DNA from: an uncultured Clostridia bacterium
GTDB lineage: Bacteria > Bacillota > Clostridia > UMGS1810
Reading direction: 5' to 3'
DNA: 63,170 nucleotides
Assembly: GCA_934454585.1 (NCBI GenBank)
Contig: CAKSFP010000018.1
Span: forward strand, 1-63,170
Shown here: piece after piece, positions 6,343 to 16,800 of the stretch
Numbering within the stretch: position 1 is the stretch's first letter
Layout: each line of letters starts with the position of its first letter
Notes under the pieces: generated by a model
What the model was told of the DNA's origin: nothing
Seen by the model: the letters and a program-made list of their open reading frames with translations, nothing else
Databases searched by the model: none
Program-made: the position numbers and the translations under genes

Positions 6343-6347
6343 GATCA

Positions 6348-7142
6348 ATGCCATACGGCAGTAGTGGTTATGGAAGCGGCGGATACGGAAGCGGCAATAA
6401 ATATGGCAGCAATACTGATAATGATACTAATTATACAGATAATAACCAAACTGATGATTACTCATCGGACAATCACATCAGTACCAAAAAACACTCTTTT
6501 ACACATTTGGATGGTGTTATAGCAGGTTATGAAATTGAAGATGATAATACCGGCTTTTTTATGGCATGGCTAAAAAGCTTGATATATGGGATACCGTTTG
6601 TTACAAAATCTCAAAAGCATATATTTCAACTGATGGAAGATGAGTTTGATTCATCGGGTGCTTGCAACGAAGTGCATCTGTTGGGTGAAATTAATTCTGG
6701 TAAGCTTAATAATGGAGAAAGAGTAATTGTTTTCGGAACAAAGACCGGTAACGGTGCTTACTTAGCGAAAAAAATAGTGAAAGCCAATAATGGCATGAGA
6801 GTTACACTAAAAAAAGCAATTCCGGCTATGATAATCAGAGTTGTAACTTTGTTTGTTTTGATTGCAATATTCGGATTGATATCAAGTTTTTCAAATAGCG
6901 ATATAAGTGCAATGCAAGGAATTGCAGCGACAGATGTATGGAAAAAAATATTGGCGGTCGTTATTGTTGTGCTTGCCGTTGCTTTTGGTGGTAAACTTCG
7001 TGATGCAACCGGACTATCACCAAAAATTTTGTGGATCGTAGTTGCGATTGCGGTTGGATTATTGATACCCGAAGTTGGTGCAACAATACTTATTTTATGT
7101 CTGGTGTTTTGGGTATTAAAAAGATTAATATCCGGCAAATAA
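6348..7142 (+). CDS. Membrane protein with Gly/Tyr/Ser-rich N terminus
   Basis: A 264-residue protein. Residues 1-45 are low complexity (GSSGYGSGGYGSGNKYGSN, then Asn/Asp/Thr rich). A soluble region of about 100 residues follows, with a VHLLGEINSGKLNNGERVIVFG beta segment. Three or four membrane segments fill the C-terminal third (MIIRVVTLFVLIAIFGLI, ILAVVIVVLAVAFG, ILWIVVAIAVGLLIP, ATILILCLVFWVL). An in-frame GTG at 6339 overlaps the TetR stop, but the ATG at 6348 fits the GGAGAGGAAAGG site better. No family recognised. It may anchor the downstream ATPase at the membrane (inference from position). Confidence 0.75.
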   Translation: MPYGSSGYGSGGYGSGNKYGSNTDNDTNYTDNNQTDDYSSDNHISTKKHSFTHLDGVIAGYEIEDDNTGFFMAWLKSLIYGIPFVTKSQKHIFQLMEDEFDSSGACNEVHLLGEINSGKLNNGERVIVFGTKTGNGAYLAKKIVKANNGMRVTLKKAIPAMIIRVVTLFVLIAIFGLISSFSNSDISAMQGIAATDVWKKILAVVIVVLAVAFGGKLRDATGLSPKILWIVVAIAVGLLIPEVGATILILCLVFWVLKRLISGK

Positions 7143-7167
7143 TATATTACTGATGAAAGGATCTATT

Positions 7168-9927
7168 ATGGATACATTTTCAACAACAATAGAAAATGCA
7201 GCACAGAAGATAGATATAATATCCCGTGGGTATTATCTGGAAACTGATGAACAGTGCGGAATAACTCTGAATACTGAAGATGTTTTGAATAGTGCAAATG
7301 ATCATAGTGTATTTGAGAGCGATGTTGTATGGAATCAAATAAAAGGGGTTACGAATTTTTGGTCCAATGACGAGTTCCCGGATTTGCGTGATTGTATTAT
7401 AAACATTCTTTCAAGCATGGCAAAAAAGTGGAGTATAATTTCGTATTGCATTGTTGGGGATGGAAACAGCATTCGCTTTTATGTTGGGACGACAAAACAG
7501 AACAATGCGGGCGAAAGTCCGAGTCAAGTATTGGTCAATTCACTTTTAGCGTATATGCCGGGAATAGATATTCAAGCAGTAGATAACTCTGTCTTTGAGA
7601 AATCTATCAGACCGCTTAAAGAAGGTGGGTTAATAACGGGATATCCTCGAACAAATAATGTTGCTCGTAAGGCAGGCATACGAAAACTATCAGAGATAGA
7701 TAATATATGTCGAGGTATGCTTGGTAATGAATTTGCTTTGATGTTTACAGCAATAAGAGAAGACGATGCTCGTGTTCGTATCGCTCATAAATTAAACGAG
7801 AAAACTATGACGGATATAAGCAAGTATGTTGAGGAAGAAGGTATTTCTGTAGGAGCGGCTAATGTGGGGCAAAAAAGAACAAATTATTTGATGCAGCGTT
7901 ATTTGAATTCTTTGTCGGAGCTTAATGCTATACTCGAACGAGGAGAGGCGGCAGGAATATGGAATCTTACATCTGTATATGCCGCATCAGACGGTATAAC
8001 CGAAAATAAGCTGCACGGTTTGTTAAAGTCAGCATATCACAATGAAGATTCCGGGATTCTTGAGCCTATAAGATGCATTAAAATTAAAAACTTTGATGCA
8101 CATAAAAATGCATTGTTGATGCCCGGAATTATAAATTGTTGGATGAAAGAAAATGAAAACAGGCATCATTTGAGAGAACTGATGGAACAAAAATATTCAA
8201 CGGTTATGGACAGTGAGTTATTGGCTGATTTTTGTATGTTGCCAAAAACAGAGATGCCGGGATTCTACATAGACGATTTCGTTGAATTTGATATATCAAT
8301 GCGCAGTAATAATATGAGTGGTGTTAAGATAGGTGCTGTATGTAATCCCGGTCGGAATGCTCAAAATGCAGTTGATAACAACTACTTTATTCCGCTTGAT
8401 GACTTCACTCGACATGCATTGATAATAGGAATAACCGGCGGCGGAAAAACAAACACTTCAAAATCGTTGCTTAGCGAATTGTATCTAAGAAACAATATTC
8501 CGTTTCTTGTGATTGAATCAGCAAAAAGAGAGTATATAGAGCTGATTAATTTGAAAGGTAACGACACGAAAAATTTTGATAAGCTAATGCTGTTTACTTT
8601 GGGTGCAGAGGGCAAGAATTCTATAAAATACAGAATTAATCCTTTTGAAATAGCTTCATACAACGGAAAGCGTGTCTCTTTGCAAACACATATAGATTAT
8701 CTGTTAGCAACATTCAGAGCGAGCTTTGAAATGTATCCGCCGATGCCATATGTTTTGGAAACTTCGGTATATGAGATTTATTCAGATTGTGGCTGGGATA
8801 TAATTAACGATATTAACAAGTACGGAAAAAATGAGTTTCCTACTCTATCCGACTTGTATTATAAAATTGACGAGGTGGTTGAACATTTAGGATATGACAG
8901 GGAAGTTCAATCAAATGTCAAGGCAGCATTAAAAGCACGAGTTAATTCTTTAAGAATTGGCGGTAAAGGTGCTATGATGGATACTCGGAAAAGTATTCCT
9001 ATTGAAAAAATACTAAATTCTCCGACAGTTATGGAGTTGGAAGATCTCGGTGATGACGACACTAAATCGTTTGTTATCGGCCTGTTGCTTGTACAATTAT
9101 ATGAATTTAGAAAAGCTGCAATGATGAGTGGTTCGGATATAAAAAAGAAATTAACACATATTCTTATGATCGAAGAAGCACATAGATTATTAAAAAATGT
9201 ATCTTCTTCGGACGGCGGAAGGGCAAATTCGGTAGAGTTCTTCTGTAATATGCTTGCCGAAATCAGAACATTTGGTCAAGGCATAATAATTGCAGACCAA
9301 GTTCCTACGAAGCTGGCTTCTGATACTATAAAAAACACAAATTTGAAGATAGTTCATCGAACTGTTATGGAAGATGATCGTGAGGCAATGGGACACGCTA
9401 TGAATATGACACCTGAGCAAGTTGGATATCTCAGTTCGCTTTCAAGAGGAGTTGCTGCGGTGTATGCTGAGGGCGACAATCGCCCCAAATTAGTTCGTAT
9501 GCCGCTTATGGAGGATAGAGAAAATAATTTCACAAGAGATGAATTGATTCAAAAAATTAGGCTTAATGTATATGAAAAACTTGGCGAGTATGATGTTAAA
9601 ACAAATAAATACTTTGGATGCATTTTTTGCCCGAATTATATGAATTGCAATAGTATATCGGCAAAAACAGTATCAAAGTACGATTTACTTTCTGTTAACG
9701 CAAAAAATGCCATAAATGGTCATATGCAGAAAAAGGATAATGTGTATAGCATTATTTTGGGAATTAATAAGAGCTTAACGGATAATAACAATGAAAGTCT
9801 GTCCGCTGATGAACAATATTGCATGGCTTGCAAAATTATGAATGAACATGATTTTAACGAAGATATGCATATAAGAATTGCAAGAAATATCTCAAAAAGA
9901 ATTAGAGATAAGGAGGCGAGGCTTTAA
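7168..9927 (+). CDS. HerA/FtsK-like P-loop ATPase
   Basis: A 919-residue ATPase. The N-terminal 400 residues have no recognisable motif. The HerA-type (DUF87) core follows, with Walker A GITGGGKTNTS near residue 420, FLVIESAKREYIEL, and Walker B HILMIEEAHRLL near residue 662. After it come AEIRTFGQGIIIADQVPTKLA and a conserved TNLKIVHR. The C-terminal 100 residues carry a cysteine cluster (CIFCPNYMNC, later CMAC) that could bind zinc or an Fe-S cluster. HerA-family hexamers translocate DNA or remodel large complexes. The start at 7168 follows AAAGGA. Its stop TAA overlaps the next ATG by one base, so the two proteins are probably made together. Confidence 0.87.
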   Translation: MDTFSTTIENAAQKIDIISRGYYLETDEQCGITLNTEDVLNSANDHSVFESDVVWNQIKGVTNFWSNDEFPDLRDCIINILSSMAKKWSIISYCIVGDGNSIRFYVGTTKQNNAGESPSQVLVNSLLAYMPGIDIQAVDNSVFEKSIRPLKEGGLITGYPRTNNVARKAGIRKLSEIDNICRGMLGNEFALMFTAIREDDARVRIAHKLNEKTMTDISKYVEEEGISVGAANVGQKRTNYLMQRYLNSLSELNAILERGEAAGIWNLTSVYAASDGITENKLHGLLKSAYHNEDSGILEPIRCIKIKNFDAHKNALLMPGIINCWMKENENRHHLRELMEQKYSTVMDSELLADFCMLPKTEMPGFYIDDFVEFDISMRSNNMSGVKIGAVCNPGRNAQNAVDNNYFIPLDDFTRHALIIGITGGGKTNTSKSLLSELYLRNNIPFLVIESAKREYIELINLKGNDTKNFDKLMLFTLGAEGKNSIKYRINPFEIASYNGKRVSLQTHIDYLLATFRASFEMYPPMPYVLETSVYEIYSDCGWDIINDINKYGKNEFPTLSDLYYKIDEVVEHLGYDREVQSNVKAALKARVNSLRIGGKGAMMDTRKSIPIEKILNSPTVMELEDLGDDDTKSFVIGLLLVQLYEFRKAAMMSGSDIKKKLTHILMIEEAHRLLKNVSSSDGGRANSVEFFCNMLAEIRTFGQGIIIADQVPTKLASDTIKNTNLKIVHRTVMEDDREAMGHAMNMTPEQVGYLSSLSRGVAAVYAEGDNRPKLVRMPLMEDRENNFTRDELIQKIRLNVYEKLGEYDVKTNKYFGCIFCPNYMNCNSISAKTVSKYDLLSVNAKNAINGHMQKKDNVYSIILGINKSLTDNNNESLSADEQYCMACKIMNEHDFNEDMHIRIARNISKRIRDKEARL

Positions 9928-11177
9928 TGAACGGTTTAGAAACAACATCTTCGGAAGTAAATGAAACTTATGCGGAAGTTTCAGATGACACATCTTCTAT
10001 AGAATGTGTGGATGATGTTGAACCGATAGAACTAAATGACAGTGATTTTTCGGATATAGAAACAGAAGAAACTATTGAAGTATTTGAACTTGATTCAACA
10101 GAACCAATTGAAAATTGTGAATCATCTTATTCAAACAATACTGAAAGTGATATAGAAGTATTTAATTTAGATGAGCCAAATAATGATACTGTTGAGGCAT
10201 CAGAGGAATACACTGAAACTGAAACCGAGGAGCTAAATTTGTCAGAAGAAAATACTGAAACCGATAGTTTATCTGCAAATGAAACATTTATGCAGGAACG
10301 AGCCAATATAGACAGAGTAAGTCAGTATTATGCTGAGCACAACTATTCACAGGGAGATTTTGAAACATATTCAAAAGATCCGGAATGGCAATCATTAATA
10401 AAACAGGCATATCCAGACTATGAATTGCCGGATGAATTGGTTGACACTGCCGGGGAAAATGTCGATGCTGTGCAAGAAGAATTTTCAGAGATCAGAAATA
10501 ATCTTCTCGATGACTTTGAAAATATGGGAATAGAATACAAAGGCATTGACAATATTTCTTTTGAGAAAAGTGTGGAAATAAGAGATGCTATACAGGAGAT
10601 GCAAGACAAATATCCGGAAATAAAAGACCTGCTCAAGGAAGTTGAAATAACAGATGAGTTAGAAAACGGTACTTATGCAACAACAGGCCCACGAATAATC
10701 AATAATCAATTAGCTGCAAGAATTTTAATAAATCAAAGAGAATTTACTGAAAATCTCGAACAGAAATTGAACGATTATAAAGAGAAGGGATTTTTTGCCG
10801 GAGAAGGTGCAGATGCGGTAATAAAACATGAAAACGGACACATTCTGCAACTCAAACTGGATGCAATGAGTCAAGGGATAGAGTCAGATAACTACATAAC
10901 CGGAGAGGTTTATCGAGAAAAGTATAATGCAATGATAGACGATTGGAAATCAAACAAACATACGGATATTATACTTGATAATGCTTTAGAAAATTTGTCA
11001 TTATCACATGATGACATTCCTCGTGAACTGAGTATGTATGCAAATGTTAATTCTGCCGAGGCTTTAGCAGAAGCTGTTTCGGAGGTAAATACATCAGATA
11101 ATCCACGCAGATTGGCCACCGAAATAGTAAAAGAATATGAAAAATTAAAGTCAGAAATGGAGGAAAAACAATGTTGA
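9927..11177 (+). CDS. Acidic protein with HExxH metallopeptidase-like motif
   Basis: A 416-residue protein. The first 125 residues are extremely acidic and low complexity (Glu/Asp/Ser/Thr). The C-terminal half is folded and carries H301-E-N-G-H305 in AVIKHENGHILQLK, the zinc-binding HExxH of zincin peptidases. A Glu-rich helix follows (NSAEALAEAVSEV) that could supply the third ligand, as in phage-head and toxin-type zincins that end with such an AEAxAE-like helix. The start overlaps the HerA stop. It may be an effector or a maturation protease of the system. No named family is certain. Confidence 0.7.
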   Translation: MNGLETTSSEVNETYAEVSDDTSSIECVDDVEPIELNDSDFSDIETEETIEVFELDSTEPIENCESSYSNNTESDIEVFNLDEPNNDTVEASEEYTETETEELNLSEENTETDSLSANETFMQERANIDRVSQYYAEHNYSQGDFETYSKDPEWQSLIKQAYPDYELPDELVDTAGENVDAVQEEFSEIRNNLLDDFENMGIEYKGIDNISFEKSVEIRDAIQEMQDKYPEIKDLLKEVEITDELENGTYATTGPRIINNQLAARILINQREFTENLEQKLNDYKEKGFFAGEGADAVIKHENGHILQLKLDAMSQGIESDNYITGEVYREKYNAMIDDWKSNKHTDIILDNALENLSLSHDDIPRELSMYANVNSAEALAEAVSEVNTSDNPRRLATEIVKEYEKLKSEMEEKQC

Positions 11178-11320
11178 TCTTACCCCCTATTGAACTTTGT
11201 GATTATATTGAGTTAAAGGATGAAAAAGTGATTGTAAAAAAGGAAATCCCTGAAGAATTGCAAGAAGAGTTTCAAAAATTCAAACAAACATTTGAAACTC
11301 AGTACAGTAAAAAAGACTAA
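11171..11320 (+). CDS. Small hypothetical protein (49 aa)
   Basis: ATG overlaps the stop of the preceding gene and follows GGAGGAAAAAC, a strong ribosome binding site. The peptide starts MLILPPIELCDYIELKDEK and ends in a Lys/Glu/Gln-rich helix. It fits snugly between two operon genes and is likely translated. No family recognised. Confidence 0.6.
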   Translation: MLILPPIELCDYIELKDEKVIVKKEIPEELQEEFQKFKQTFETQYSKKD

Positions 11321-11341
11321 TGATATAAGGAGAAAGATAAA

Positions 11342-11824
11342 ATGATAAAGGTTATTTTACTGATAGTATTTTGTATATTATCAATATTTGTACATTTCCT
11401 GTGTAAATCAATGAAAGAGAAACCCGCTATTTCAGCTATTGCAGCGATTTTCTCAGTTCTGCTTTTGGTTGCTACGATTGTTAATGTCAGAATGATCAAT
11501 TCAGAAAAAGAAGCACAGCAAATGGAAACGCAGACTCAAAACCAAATTACAAACGACAACGAAAATGCAACAAATCAAAACAATAAAAATACAAATTCGG
11601 ACAATCAAGTAAATGATAATAACGATAGTAAATCGGATAAGAAATCTTCATTTGATGAAAACGATAATGACACGAATAATGATGAAGTAAATTCAATTGA
11701 TAATTCATCAGAAAATGGGGCGAATAATGTGCGTTCCGATGAAGATAAAACTTCGGACAAAAACGAAAAATCGAGTTATAATTCTTCAAGATCAACAAAA
11801 GGGAAGGTGAATAGTGATGACTAA
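11342..11824 (+). CDS. Membrane-anchored Asn/Asp-rich protein
   Basis: A 160-residue protein with two N-terminal hydrophobic segments (VILLIVFCILSIFVHFL and ISAIAAIFSVLLLVATIVNV). The remaining 95 residues are almost only Asn, Asp, Ser, Lys and Glu and look disordered. The start follows AAGGAGAAAGAT. Its last codons overlap the start of the VWA gene, so translation is coupled. It may be a membrane partner or flexible linker for the VWA protein (inference); no domain seen. Confidence 0.7.
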   Translation: MIKVILLIVFCILSIFVHFLCKSMKEKPAISAIAAIFSVLLLVATIVNVRMINSEKEAQQMETQTQNQITNDNENATNQNNKNTNSDNQVNDNNDSKSDKKSSFDENDNDTNNDEVNSIDNSSENGANNVRSDEDKTSDKNEKSSYNSSRSTKGKVNSDD

Positions 11825-13805
11825 AAGAATACTTGCCATAATAACTTCTGTATTTATCTTAATATCCGGTCTAATCATGTCATTGCCGGTTATGTCAGCT
11901 GAAAATGTGACAGGGGCACAAAAATTTAATGTAGTATTTGTGGTTGATGCAAGCGGATCAATGAAGGCTACGGATTCTCAGGGCTGGCGCTTTGAGGCTA
12001 TTGATGAATTTTTGAGCTTGCTTAGTCTCAAGGGGAATTATGTAGGAACTGTTGTGTTTAACGGCGACATCCAGGCTGCAAACGGAGTTTCGGCGGTTGG
12101 CAGCAAAGAAGACAAGCAGGCAGCATCTAATGCTGTAAAAGGAGCAACGCCTGACGGTTACACAAATATCGGCGAAGCATTGGTGAAGGCAAATGAGTTA
12201 ATAAAAAATGGAGATAAGAACCTTCCCTCAATCATATTACTTCTTTCAGACGGAAATACAGAAATGCCTTCCGGAGCAGATCTTAACCGTTCTGTAAATG
12301 CACAAAATAATGCAATTGTAGAAGCAAAGAATAACAATACAAAAATTTATTGTATCGGGTTGAATGCGAATGGAAAAATGAAACCGGATGAACTGCAAAA
12401 TATATCCGGTCAAACTCACGGTGTCTTTAAAATTGTGAGTCGTGCTGAGGATTTACAAGATGTGTTCAAAGAATTTTACGCACTTATATACAACACATCA
12501 GTAGCACCGGAACAGGTTGAACTACCTGCTGTCAAAGAATTTTCAGTACCTAAAATAGGCGTTGAAGAGGTAAACATTCTTATTGAAGGCACTACCTCCT
12601 CAATCAAGCTTACACAACCATCGGGCAATCAACTTTCTGATGCGGAACTGAATGCTATGACAACAAGGGGTAATCATTTTACAAATATAAAGATTGACAA
12701 ACCATTGCCGGGTAAATGGAAAATTGAATTGGGTGGAGAGCCGGGACAGCATGTAGTAATAAACTTTATTCCCAACCTTAATGTAAGTTTGATTACGGAC
12801 AAGCCCGAAGCAGAGTCATATAAGCGTGGAGAAACCGTTTCAATAAAAACTAAAATTGTTTCGGACGGGAACGAGATCACAGATGCTTCGGTATATCAAG
12901 AATATCCTGCAACGCTCAAAATAACAAATGCCAATGATTCAAATGACACAAGAGATGCAGAAATGCAGGCTATTGACGGCGTATATAAGGCCGATATAAC
13001 TTTTGATACAACAGGTACATATTATGTTACGGCGATGATGGATATTGGTTATGGTCAAATTGCCGGAAATTCAGTGAGCGTAAGTGTTGGAAACGCTGTC
13101 CCGAAAGCAAAAAAAGAAGTAGTAAAATACACGAATTATGGTATGAGTTTCGGGAAGAAAACATTCGAGTACAAATTAAGTGATTTAGTATCTGATGAAG
13201 ATGGAGATGCTATTACATTTAGTATTGATAAATTCACATTTTCAACAGATGATTTAGTTGACGGAAATGCAAAAATTGAAAATGGCGTTTTGAAAGTAAC
13301 GCCGACAAAGGAATGCAGCGGAACATTCTCGATTATTGCATCTGATGAGGCTGGGGCGTCATGTGAATTGAATGTTGAAATTACATATAAGAACTTGTTG
13401 AAGTTTATTTTGATGATAGTTCTTATCATCTTAATTGTCGGTGGAATCATTTTTGCAGTTATCCAGTATCTGCGTACTCATAAAAAATTTAACGGCTCTA
13501 TAACGGTGACTGCATATGATGATGACAATGGCAGCTATAGCTCCCCGGCAACGGAATGGCCTCCCGCAAAACCGATTGATGTTCAAATGATTTGCGGAGA
13601 ATCTGAAACGATTGGAGGTATAAAAGGAAAGTTCATAGGTGCAGGCAAGAATAAAAGCTTTATTACTTTTATTCCAAAGGGAAATGCATACTATAACAGC
13701 ATTAAAACAAAAAAAGTTAAAATTGCTGATGGCTGCTCGGAGCGCATTTCGTCAACAGAAGATGGAATGAAGGGTATTGAAGTACAGTTTACAAGACAGG
13801 ATTAA
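11817..13805 (+). CDS. Extracytoplasmic VWA domain protein with C-terminal membrane anchor
   Basis: A 662-residue protein. It has an N-terminal signal peptide (ILAIITSVFILISGLIMSLPVMSA). A VWA domain follows with a complete MIDAS: DASGS in VVFVVDASGSM, Thr in DGYTNIGEAL and Asp in LLSDGNTEMPSG. Two beta-sandwich-like regions come next, then a membrane helix (LLKFILMIVLIILIVGGIIFAVIQYL, about residues 525-550) and a C-terminal region of about 110 residues, which would be cytoplasmic. VWA MIDAS domains bind protein ligands through a metal ion. The outside domain could sense, and the inner tail could signal to the tubulin/GTPase proteins. GTG at 11814 is an alternative start. Confidence 0.88.
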   Translation: MTKRILAIITSVFILISGLIMSLPVMSAENVTGAQKFNVVFVVDASGSMKATDSQGWRFEAIDEFLSLLSLKGNYVGTVVFNGDIQAANGVSAVGSKEDKQAASNAVKGATPDGYTNIGEALVKANELIKNGDKNLPSIILLLSDGNTEMPSGADLNRSVNAQNNAIVEAKNNNTKIYCIGLNANGKMKPDELQNISGQTHGVFKIVSRAEDLQDVFKEFYALIYNTSVAPEQVELPAVKEFSVPKIGVEEVNILIEGTTSSIKLTQPSGNQLSDAELNAMTTRGNHFTNIKIDKPLPGKWKIELGGEPGQHVVINFIPNLNVSLITDKPEAESYKRGETVSIKTKIVSDGNEITDASVYQEYPATLKITNANDSNDTRDAEMQAIDGVYKADITFDTTGTYYVTAMMDIGYGQIAGNSVSVSVGNAVPKAKKEVVKYTNYGMSFGKKTFEYKLSDLVSDEDGDAITFSIDKFTFSTDDLVDGNAKIENGVLKVTPTKECSGTFSIIASDEAGASCELNVEITYKNLLKFILMIVLIILIVGGIIFAVIQYLRTHKKFNGSITVTAYDDDNGSYSSPATEWPPAKPIDVQMICGESETIGGIKGKFIGAGKNKSFITFIPKGNAYYNSIKTKKVKIADGCSERISSTEDGMKGIEVQFTRQD

Positions 13806-13836
13806 TAGTATTAATTAAATTTAGGAGGACAAAAAA

Positions 13837-16800
13837 ATGCCAGAAGAAAAAAACATGTTTGACAGTTTAAGATTGAGCGCGGGCGGTGGACTTAACAGTG
13901 CTATGGAAAAGGTTGCTCAGGCGGATAATGCGGCTACAATCGCTATAGGTATTGGTGGAACAGGGCTTAGCGCTGTAAGAATGTTTAAGAAAACTGTTTA
14001 CGAAAGAGTGAAACAGGACAATTTTGATAAGCGCGATACCGAAAACCCTATTTATAAAAGAATTAGATTCTTGGAAATAGATTCTGATAAAACAGACATA
14101 GAATCAGGACTATTACAATTAGATTTTTCGGACGAATTCTTTTATATTGGTGTGAGCGATATAATCGCAGAGTTAACAGACAAAACCTCTTTAAAAAACA
14201 AAAAATATCTAAATTGGTTTAATCAAGATGTAAAAATGACCGATGCCACTGCGGGGGCCGGCGGAATAAGACAGATTGGTAAATATCTTTTGAGCAAACG
14301 AGCAAATGAATTGTATAATAAGTTCAAAGATATGATAACAACTGCAGTTACCGGGCTTAATGCCAACTTTGAATTAAATATATATATAATGGCTGGTATC
14401 GGTGGTGGTACCGGAAGTGGTTGTTTTATTGATGTTTGCTATATTATGCAACAAGCATTATCTGATTTGGGATATCAGGGTTCTGCAAACATTTTGGGCT
14501 TTTTCTTCCTGCCGGATGTTAATTTGTCAAATCCACATTTCCCCAAGGGAGGACCGAATGAAGTATTACTGAAAAAGAACGGTTATGCTGCAATTAAAGA
14601 ATTAGATTATCTTATGAACATTGAATTAAATGGGGATGAATATATACAGAATTATACGGGATCATTTGAAGTGCATCAGAATACACCGCCGGTTAAAATG
14701 TGTCATTTGTTATCTACGACAGCCATCGACGGTCATATACTTAATGACGGTTATAACTATATAATGAATGTTGTTGCTGAATACGCCTTGAATTTTGTGG
14801 TTAAAGCAGAAGAGGCCGATCAACAAGGTGCTAATTCAGGTATATCGCTGAAGGGAATACAGGCAAACATCACAGCTTTATTACAGGCAACGCACAAAAC
14901 ACACGGCGCAGGATATATTTACAATATACTCGGTACATCTTGTGCTATAGTTCCCTATAAGAAAATTGGAACATATTTAGCAATTAGGTTCTTTGACTCT
15001 ATTAAGTACATACAAAAAATACGCCCCAATAAAAGTGATGTAGAAAAATTCTGTCAAAACATTGGTTTTAATTTTAATAATTTGGATGTTAAGGTTAAAG
15101 CAAATACACGAGGATTAGTTTTAGATGCAAATAGATTTGACACAAAAGTACTTAAAGGTGCAGCAGTCGGAACAATAAGTGGACCTTTAGCCGAGTATTG
15201 TGAAAAATGGAAGGATGATTATGAAGGCAAGGTTGCGGCTAATATAGCTACATTAGGTAGGGCATTAGATGATTATGAAGTTAATAATAATCCGGAATCT
15301 ATTATTGGCAAAATATTCAGAGAATTAATCTCTATAGTTAATAATTCCGATCTTGGCCCTTATTTTGCTGCATATATGATTAATGATGCGCAAAATCATA
15401 CATTGTCATCTGTGATTGCAGGTATCAGAACAGAAGTTGAAAATAAGAGAAACCACGCACAGGGACAATCTGTATATAGGGACAAATGCGAGAACGATGC
15501 ACAGGCGGAATTTCGTTCTGCAACATTTGATCCATTTGATAAAAAGAAAAAGAACTATGTACTTATGGTTGAACTGCGATATAAGAATACGGTGGAGATT
15601 AATACTTATAATGCTTTTTTGGATTTGATTGACAAGATTAAAAAGCATGTTGAAAAAATCGAAGTTGAATACTTCAAAAAACTAACAGGAATAATAGACA
15701 AGCTTGTTAGAACATTTGAGGACAATGAAGAATTCTTTAATACCCACGGTATGGGTAATGAAATGTACACATGGAGTATTATAGATATTAATAGCATAAA
15801 GAGTGAGCTGGATGAAGTTATTATGCGATCGCTAAAAAAGAGCGATGATGATATACTTACTGCACCGTTATTTGTTGAAAAATTCAATAATCACATGTTG
15901 GCACATAGAGATAAATGGTTCGATGAATCAGAAACTAAAATTGCTGAGCTTATAAGTGCATTTATAAGAGATGAGTTTAAAGATGAAATGTCCAAGTCGA
16001 TGAAGCAATATTTACAAGAAAAATATAATAAGAGTGGTAATGATTTAATTGATTGTATAGCATCTAATGTAATCAAAGATGGGCTTGTTGCAAATGGCAC
16101 ACCTGTGTTTCATTGTGATTCGACTGTATTTAATCTTGCAGATAGCCATACACATGCAGAATATGTTGTTCTGTCCATACCAAATAATGAAGAGGATTTT
16201 GCTGCGGCTGCAGTAAAATATCGTGAAGATACAGGCAAGCCTATGGGAATAGCAAAAAATGTTTTGACCGATAGGATTTTCATGTTGGAATTCTTTAGTG
16301 GAATACCTATGTACGCTTATAAAGATTTACCCGATTATGAAAAAGTATATTATAATAACCCGGCTCCGGGAATGCATATGTATGAAAGCGAAGATAAAAA
16401 TTGGAGAGATTTACCTTCCCCGATACCGGCAACATACGAATCATCATTTTATCGCCGCGTAGAGCAGGATAAAGTTGATAAAACACTTAATATGTTTAAT
16501 GAAGCCGTAAGTAAGGGCTTTATAAAGGAAAATGCTACAGCAAAAACTGCAGAAATATATATCACGGATAATTTGAATTTGGATTCGGTTTTTGAAGAAA
16601 CTCTTCCCGATGATTTAATTACTGTGCTGAATGACATATCAAATTTGAGTGATCAGAAACAACGAATTGCGAAAGTAGAAGAATGTGTTAAGCTTCATAC
16701 TTGGACAGCGACTAAAGAGGTTACAAATAAAGCTAAAATCAAAATTAAAGACTACTTGAACGAATATGGTACAAATTTAACATTGCATAAAACCATATTG

